A DNA stretch of 18,109 nucleotides from contig UQAX01000049.1 in NCBI GenBank assembly GCA_900539145.1, positions 1 through 18,109 of the forward strand. The letters run 5' to 3'. Every line of letters begins with the position of its first letter. Positions within the stretch are counted from its first letter, which is position 1. The translations under genes and the position numbers were made by a program. Below are positions 15,877 to 18,109 of the stretch, piece by piece. Origin of the DNA: an uncultured Blautia sp. Its GTDB lineage: Bacteria; Bacillota; Clostridia; Lachnospirales; Lachnospiraceae. Under the pieces are notes generated by a model. The model did not search any database. It had not been told where the DNA came from and saw nothing but the letters and a program-made list of their open reading frames with translations.

Positions 15877-15934
15877 TTTAAATCACCTAGCATGAGTTTA
15901 TACTTCATGTTGTATATTTAGAATGTGTTAAAAT

Positions 15935-15949
15935 TGCATATAGTATGCA
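15935..15949. promoter_or_regulatory. Palindrome TGCATA-TAG-TATGCA, possible operator
   Basis: A perfect 6-3-6 palindrome 59 bases upstream of the XRE regulator's start. It contains TATAGT, a possible plus-strand -10, 16 bases after TTTAGA at 15917-15922. Its position between divergent units suits autoregulation by the XRE protein. No experiment or second copy supports this. Confidence 0.4.
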
Positions 15950-15985
15950 GTAATAATTCGAAAGCTGTTATCGTGTGCGGTAAAT

Positions 15986-16046
15986 AAAAAAAACCGTTCC
16001 TAGATAATATACTTTTGTGCGTCTTGAAAAATAACGGGACGGTTTT
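15986..16046 (-). terminator. Minus-strand hairpin with T8 tract upstream of the XRE gene
   Basis: Read leftward, the complement of GGGACGGTTTT (16036-16046) pairs with that of AAAACCGTTCC (15990-16000), an 11-bp stem with one G-T/G-U type position and a 35-base loop. It runs into eight T (15993-15986). It could stop transcripts coming from the right before they reach the regulator gene. The same left arm is one side of the alternative plus-strand fold. Confidence 0.5.
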
Positions 16047-16104
16047 GGATATAACCAGAACTGTCCTTTTTTTCTTAGGGGTAAATAAGGTATAGCTCTG
16101 GTTA
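15990..16104 (+). promoter_or_regulatory. Leader with mutually exclusive hairpins (attenuator-like)
   Basis: Four segments can pair in alternative ways on the plus strand. Segment 1 (15990-16000) pairs with 2 (16036-16046). Segment 2 pairs with 3 (16055-16066), giving a terminator with T7. Segment 3 (16052-16059, TAACCAGA) pairs with 4 (16097-16104, TCTGGTTA). Pairing 1:2 or 3:4 would prevent the terminator. Directly behind lies AAAGGGGG and an ATG at 16120. This is the classic shape of a transcription attenuator, but the simpler reading of two back-to-back terminators sharing an arm cannot be excluded. No clear leader peptide with its own ribosome binding site was found upstream. Confidence 0.5.
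16036..16073 (+). terminator. Plus-strand intrinsic terminator within the leader
   Basis: GGGACGGTTTTGG (16036-16048) pairs with CCAGAACTGTCCT (16055-16067), with G-U pairs allowed, around a 6-base loop ATATAA. It is followed by a T-run to 16073. Stem length and T-tract make it a strong terminator for rightward transcription. Confidence 0.68.
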
Positions 16105-16119
16105 AAGGGGGCTTATACC

Positions 16120-16206
16120 ATGATTGCATACGGAAGAACGTTCTGCCGTTCTCAACTGGATAAATATTTCAGTCCACTATTACAATTGAGTATTCCAATG
16201 CAATAG
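16120..16206 (+). pseudogene. Possible start of an unknown gene cut off by the IS21-family element
   Basis: An ATG at 16120, nine bases after AAAGGGGG (16104-16111), opens a 28-codon frame beginning MIAYGRTFCRSQLDKYF. It stops at TAG (16204-16206), inside the probable IS end that begins near 16199. The ribosome binding site and upstream attenuator-like leader suggest a real gene start whose remainder was lost or displaced. I do not recognise the product. It could be chance. Confidence 0.28.
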
Positions 16207-16268
16207 TGCATGCTTTCCAGAAATTCAAAGCACCCTTTTCCGGAAAAATAGTGCATATCTTTCCGGAG
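16202..16268. repeat. Repeated motif at the IS21-family terminus
   Basis: AATAGTGCAT occurs at 16202-16211 and 16247-16256. Each is followed by a CTTTCC(A/G)GA block (16213-16221 and 16259-16267). Starts are 45 bases apart. Multiple copies of such motifs near the ends are typical transposase-binding sites in IS21-family elements. Confidence 0.55.
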
Positions 16269-16286
16269 CAGAGTGCAGTCATTTAA

Positions 16287-16484
16287 TTAGTATTCATCTG
16301 GAATAGTTATCCCATGTTCTATAAGAAGTGCCTGTAAACGGTCAATGTATTCTCTTAGATGCTGGATTTCTATCCAATTACCATGACACAGTTCATCGGC
16401 TTCTTCTAATTCGTGGCGGGTTATTTCATAATCCGTAAACTTAACGCATTTATGGTCTTTGCTGAAAGCACAATAATCAGTCAT
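16287..16484 (-). CDS. Small ORF translationally coupled to istB, unknown function
   Basis: A 65-residue acidic protein starting MTDYCAFSKDHKCVKF and ending HGITIPDEY. The ATG at 16484 has an AAAGGAG ribosome binding site 7 bases upstream, located within the end of istB, and overlaps the istB stop by 8 bases. The N-terminal Cys-x8-Cys pair and a following Glu/Leu-rich helix (about residues 20-57, coiled-coil-like) are the only visible features. A third gene is not part of the standard IS21 plan (istA, istB). It lies inside the element's probable end, so it travels with it. It may be a regulator or an accessory transposition factor; no function can be assigned. Confidence 0.65.
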   Translation of the reverse strand: MTDYCAFSKDHKCVKFTDYEITRHELEEADELCHGNWIEIQHLREYIDRLQALLIEHGITIPDEY

Positions 16485-17256
16485 TGGCAGCTCCTTTCCG
16501 GGAAGCATGAATGCCATGACGTTCCCTCATGGATATGCGGCCATCAAGCATCACCTCATAGGAATTATGAATGATCCGGTCGATGATTGCTTCGCAAATA
16601 GTGGCATCACAGTCATTTCCGATGCGGCTGTACCAGCCTTTCGGTTCAAACTGTGTGCAGAAGATTACAGATCCTTTCACACTACGGGCCTCAATGATTT
16701 CAAGAAGTTCCCGTGTCTGTTCCGTGGATACGGGGCTTAACAAGAATTCATCCAGAATCAAAAGATCAATCTTCTGATATGCTTTAATTACTTTTTTCAG
16801 CGTGCCGTCCCCATGTGCAACAGCCAGCTCATTCAATAGATCAGGCAGGCGCACATAACGTACTTTGATAAAGTTCCTGCAGGCTGCGATTCCAAGCGCA
16901 CATGCGATATATGTTTTTCCATTCCCAGATGCTCCTTTTAGAATGATATGGTGGTCATCAGATATATACCGGCAGGTGGAGAATTCCAGCATCTGTCCTT
17001 TATCCAGATTTCGGTCAGGATGATACTCAATATCTTCCATACACGCATTGGGATAACGGAATTCAGCACTGCGGATAAGTTTTTGCAGCTTTGTGCTTTT
17101 TCGCTTATCCCATTCTTTATCAACCAGCATACCGAACCGGTCTTCGAAAGATAATCCCTGATAGGTGTCAGGATCCTTGCACTGGCATTCAAAGGCATCT
17201 GACATTGCAGATAATCGCATATCATGCAGCTTGTCTATGGTTGACTGACGAATCAT
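16477..17256 (-). CDS. istB: IS21-family transposition helper ATPase IstB
   Basis: A 259-residue AAA+ ATPase of the DnaA/DnaC-like IstB family. It selects the target and stimulates the IstA transposase. An N-terminal helical domain (about 1-75) precedes the ATPase core, with Walker A GASGNGKT (108-115), Walker B IDLLILDE (163-170), a sensor-like CTQF (about 200) and an arginine-bearing DRI(I/L)H motif near 228-232. Length is normal for IstB (250-260). Its ATG overlaps the istA stop as ATGA, giving the standard coupling. GGAGGTGACC lies just upstream of the start. The gene appears intact even though istA is broken. Confidence 0.92.
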   Translation of the reverse strand: MIRQSTIDKLHDMRLSAMSDAFECQCKDPDTYQGLSFEDRFGMLVDKEWDKRKSTKLQKLIRSAEFRYPNACMEDIEYHPDRNLDKGQMLEFSTCRYISDDHHIILKGASGNGKTYIACALGIAACRNFIKVRYVRLPDLLNELAVAHGDGTLKKVIKAYQKIDLLILDEFLLSPVSTEQTRELLEIIEARSVKGSVIFCTQFEPKGWYSRIGNDCDATICEAIIDRIIHNSYEVMLDGRISMRERHGIHASRKGAAND

Positions 17257-17882
17257 AAACGGTCACCTCCTTCGTAGTAGGAGGCACCTCTGGTGATGCC
17301 ATACTTGGAACTCTCTTTATTGGCAGCATTGGAAACAACCTTTGCTACTGCCACTTTATCTTGACCATTTTTCAAAATGGTACTGATATTTTTTAAACTT
17401 GGGCTTGGTGTGTAACTAAGTGCCTTGATACAGGCGTTTTCCAAACGTTGCGTACCATAGCGGTCAGCAAGCTTCATCAGCGATGCACAGGATTTATATC
17501 CCTGTTGCTCTACCTTATGCATGTATAAAAAATGTTTTACTACAATAAGGGTGGAATGGCCAACACTCTTTCCCCAGTCCAGAAAACTGTCTGTGTTGTA
17601 TTCCAAAAATTTTCTGTGGTTTTCAGGCATATGTTCCGGTACATAAATCGGTTCCGGAGAGTAAGATCTGCGCACATGCGATGCTATACGGTTGCTATGG
17701 TAAAAAACTTCAATACTGTTTTCCGTGGCGCGGATATCGACCTTCTTGCCAATAAATTCATACGGAACAGAATACTTGCAATCTCCGATTTTTATGAGAT
17801 AATCAGGTTGTATGGTGGCAGTTGACCAGACAGCCGTTTCATACGGGGAAGCAGGTAATGGCATGAGGAAGTCCTTTTCTTC
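17253..17882 (-). pseudogene. istA: istA transposase, 3' fragment cut by an IS66-family element
   Basis: The C-terminal about 209 residues of the IS21 transposase IstA (full length usually 400-520). Family features are EEKDFLMPLPASPYETAVW, the beta-rich block SVPYEFIGKKVDIRATENSIEVFYHSNRIASHVR and the C-terminal helices leading to the istB overlap. The catalytic DDE core lies upstream and is separated from this part. The reading frame formally extends rightward to 17957, but residues encoded beyond 17882 do not look like IstA and begin at GTAAGCG, the typical IS66 end. I therefore place the break at 17882/17883. The fragment is non-functional. Confidence 0.82.
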
Positions 17883-17948
17883 GTAAGCGCAAAATAATTT
17901 GACGGATTGCTTTGCCCTAAAAATCAGTCCATAATAATCATTAGAGAA

Positions 17949-18005
17949 TGCAAGCACTTTACTTCATCTTCTGTTGCTAGAAATGATAGATGCGAGCATT
18001 TTACT
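17949..18005 (+). repeat. 15-bp imperfect direct repeat in the IS66 leader
   Basis: TGCAAGCACTTTACT (17949-17963) and TGCGAGCATTTTACT (17991-18005) match at 13 of 15 positions, with starts 42 bases apart (four helical turns). They lie between the element's end and tnpA and could be subterminal protein-binding sites. Confidence 0.5.
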
Positions 18006-18030
18006 CGATTCGATTTATGGAGGACTGCTC

Positions 18031-18109
18031 ATGAGAAGCAAAAGAATACCTGCAGAAGAACAATACCGTCTCATCATGGAATGCCGTCAAAGTGGATTGA
18101 CAGATCATC
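18031..18109 (+). CDS. tnpA: IS66-family accessory protein TnpA, first 26 codons (runs off right edge)
   Basis: The ATG at 18031 follows a GGAGG ribosome binding site (18019-18023) by 7 bases. The encoded start MRSKRIPAEEQYRLIMECRQ, then SGLTDH, matches the N-terminus of IS66-family TnpA/OrfA, a small helix-turn-helix protein that accompanies TnpB and the TnpC transposase. Only the beginning is visible. Confidence 0.78.
   Translation, partial: MRSKRIPAEEQYRLIMECRQSGLTDH

Larger units (their letters stand above)
9300..16198. mobile_element. Remnant of a Tn916-family conjugative element carrying a lantibiotic-defence operon
   Basis: Gene order orf14(cwlT)' - orf13(tcpC) - cargo - orf9-type regulator on the opposite strand matches the central part of Tn916, with the cargo sitting where tet(M) normally lies. 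The orf1-orf12 homologues other than orf13/orf14, as well as orf7, orf8, xis and int, are not in the window. The left side is truncated within cwlT at about 9316. The right side ends at an IS21-family element near 16199. No terminal repeats of the conjugative element could be found, so the borders are approximate. The element cannot transfer on its own with what is seen here. Confidence 0.8.
16199..17882 (-). mobile_element. IS21-family element, interrupted in istA
   Basis: Contains istB, the 3' part of istA and an additional small ORF, all read leftward. The left border is proposed at TGCAATAGTGCATGC (from 16199) because IS21-type ends begin with TG and carry repeated motifs, which are found at 16202-16268. 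The other terminus lies beyond the window, past the nested IS66-family insertion, so the border and target duplication are unverified. Confidence 0.7.
17883..18109 (+). mobile_element. Left end of an IS66-family element inserted in istA
   Basis: GTAAGCG at 17883-17889 matches the conserved terminal bases of IS66-family inverted repeats. It sits exactly where the IstA homology stops and 148 bases ahead of an IS66-type tnpA start. IS66 elements make 8-bp target duplications; the flanking copy here would be TTTTCTTC (17875-17882). The rest of the element is outside the window. Confidence 0.78.

Noticed and set aside
17883..17957. Extension of the istA frame to an apparent start at 17957
   Set aside because: The extra 25 codons coincide with the IS66 end sequence and do not match IstA; the frame is open there by chance.
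1..18109. CRISPR arrays, tRNA, rRNA or riboswitches
   Set aside because: No regularly spaced identical repeats, cloverleaf-like segments or recognisable riboswitch cores were seen; the only repeats found are those listed.

Overview
The window looks like a chromosome segment of a low-to-mid G+C gut Firmicute, most likely Lachnospiraceae (Blautia/Ruminococcus type). This rests on the look of MutS2, YhaM and RlmD, strong AGGAGG-type ribosome binding sites, and the kinds of mobile elements present. No 16S or other decisive marker is in the window, so the genus is inference.

Layout. (1) 1-600: the 5' part of an IS4-group transposase gene on the minus strand, running off the left edge. (2) 600-5220, minus strand: an operon mutS2 - OmpR-type response regulator - sensor histidine kinase, closed by an intrinsic terminator at 603-643. 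(3) 5410-9080, plus strand: a membrane-anchored HtrA/DegP-like PDZ protein that has lost at least two of its three catalytic residues, then the exoribonuclease gene yhaM and the 23S rRNA methyltransferase gene rlmD. The divergent promoter region at 5227-5409 carries repeated motifs.

(4) About 9300-16198: a degraded Tn916-family conjugative element inserted directly behind rlmD. It keeps a 5'-truncated orf14 (cwlT), an orf13 (tcpC) and an orf9-type XRE regulator. In the slot where Tn916 carries tet(M) it has an A+T-rich five-gene operon: a LanFEG-type ABC transporter (ATPase plus two paralogous permeases) followed by an OmpR-type regulator and a sensor kinase. This is best read as a lantibiotic immunity/resistance module with its own peptide-sensing system. 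No lantibiotic precursor or modification gene is present. The arrangement recalls Tn5386 of Enterococcus faecium, from memory. Integrase, excisionase and most transfer genes are absent.

(5) 15877-16198: a 320-base stretch beyond the regulator with no recognised gene. It holds a 15-bp palindrome and two alternative, mutually exclusive hairpins, one with a T-tract on the plus strand. They lead to a ribosome binding site and a short ORF that is cut off by an insertion sequence.

(6) 16199-18109: an IS21-family element (istA, istB and a small third ORF, all minus strand). Its istA is interrupted at 17882/17883 by the left end (GTAAGCG) of an IS66-family element, whose tnpA begins at 18031 and runs off the right edge.

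The most noteworthy items are the lantibiotic-defence cargo in a Tn916-type remnant, the HtrA-like pseudoprotease, the alternative-hairpin leader at 15990-16104, and the extra small ORF coupled to istB.
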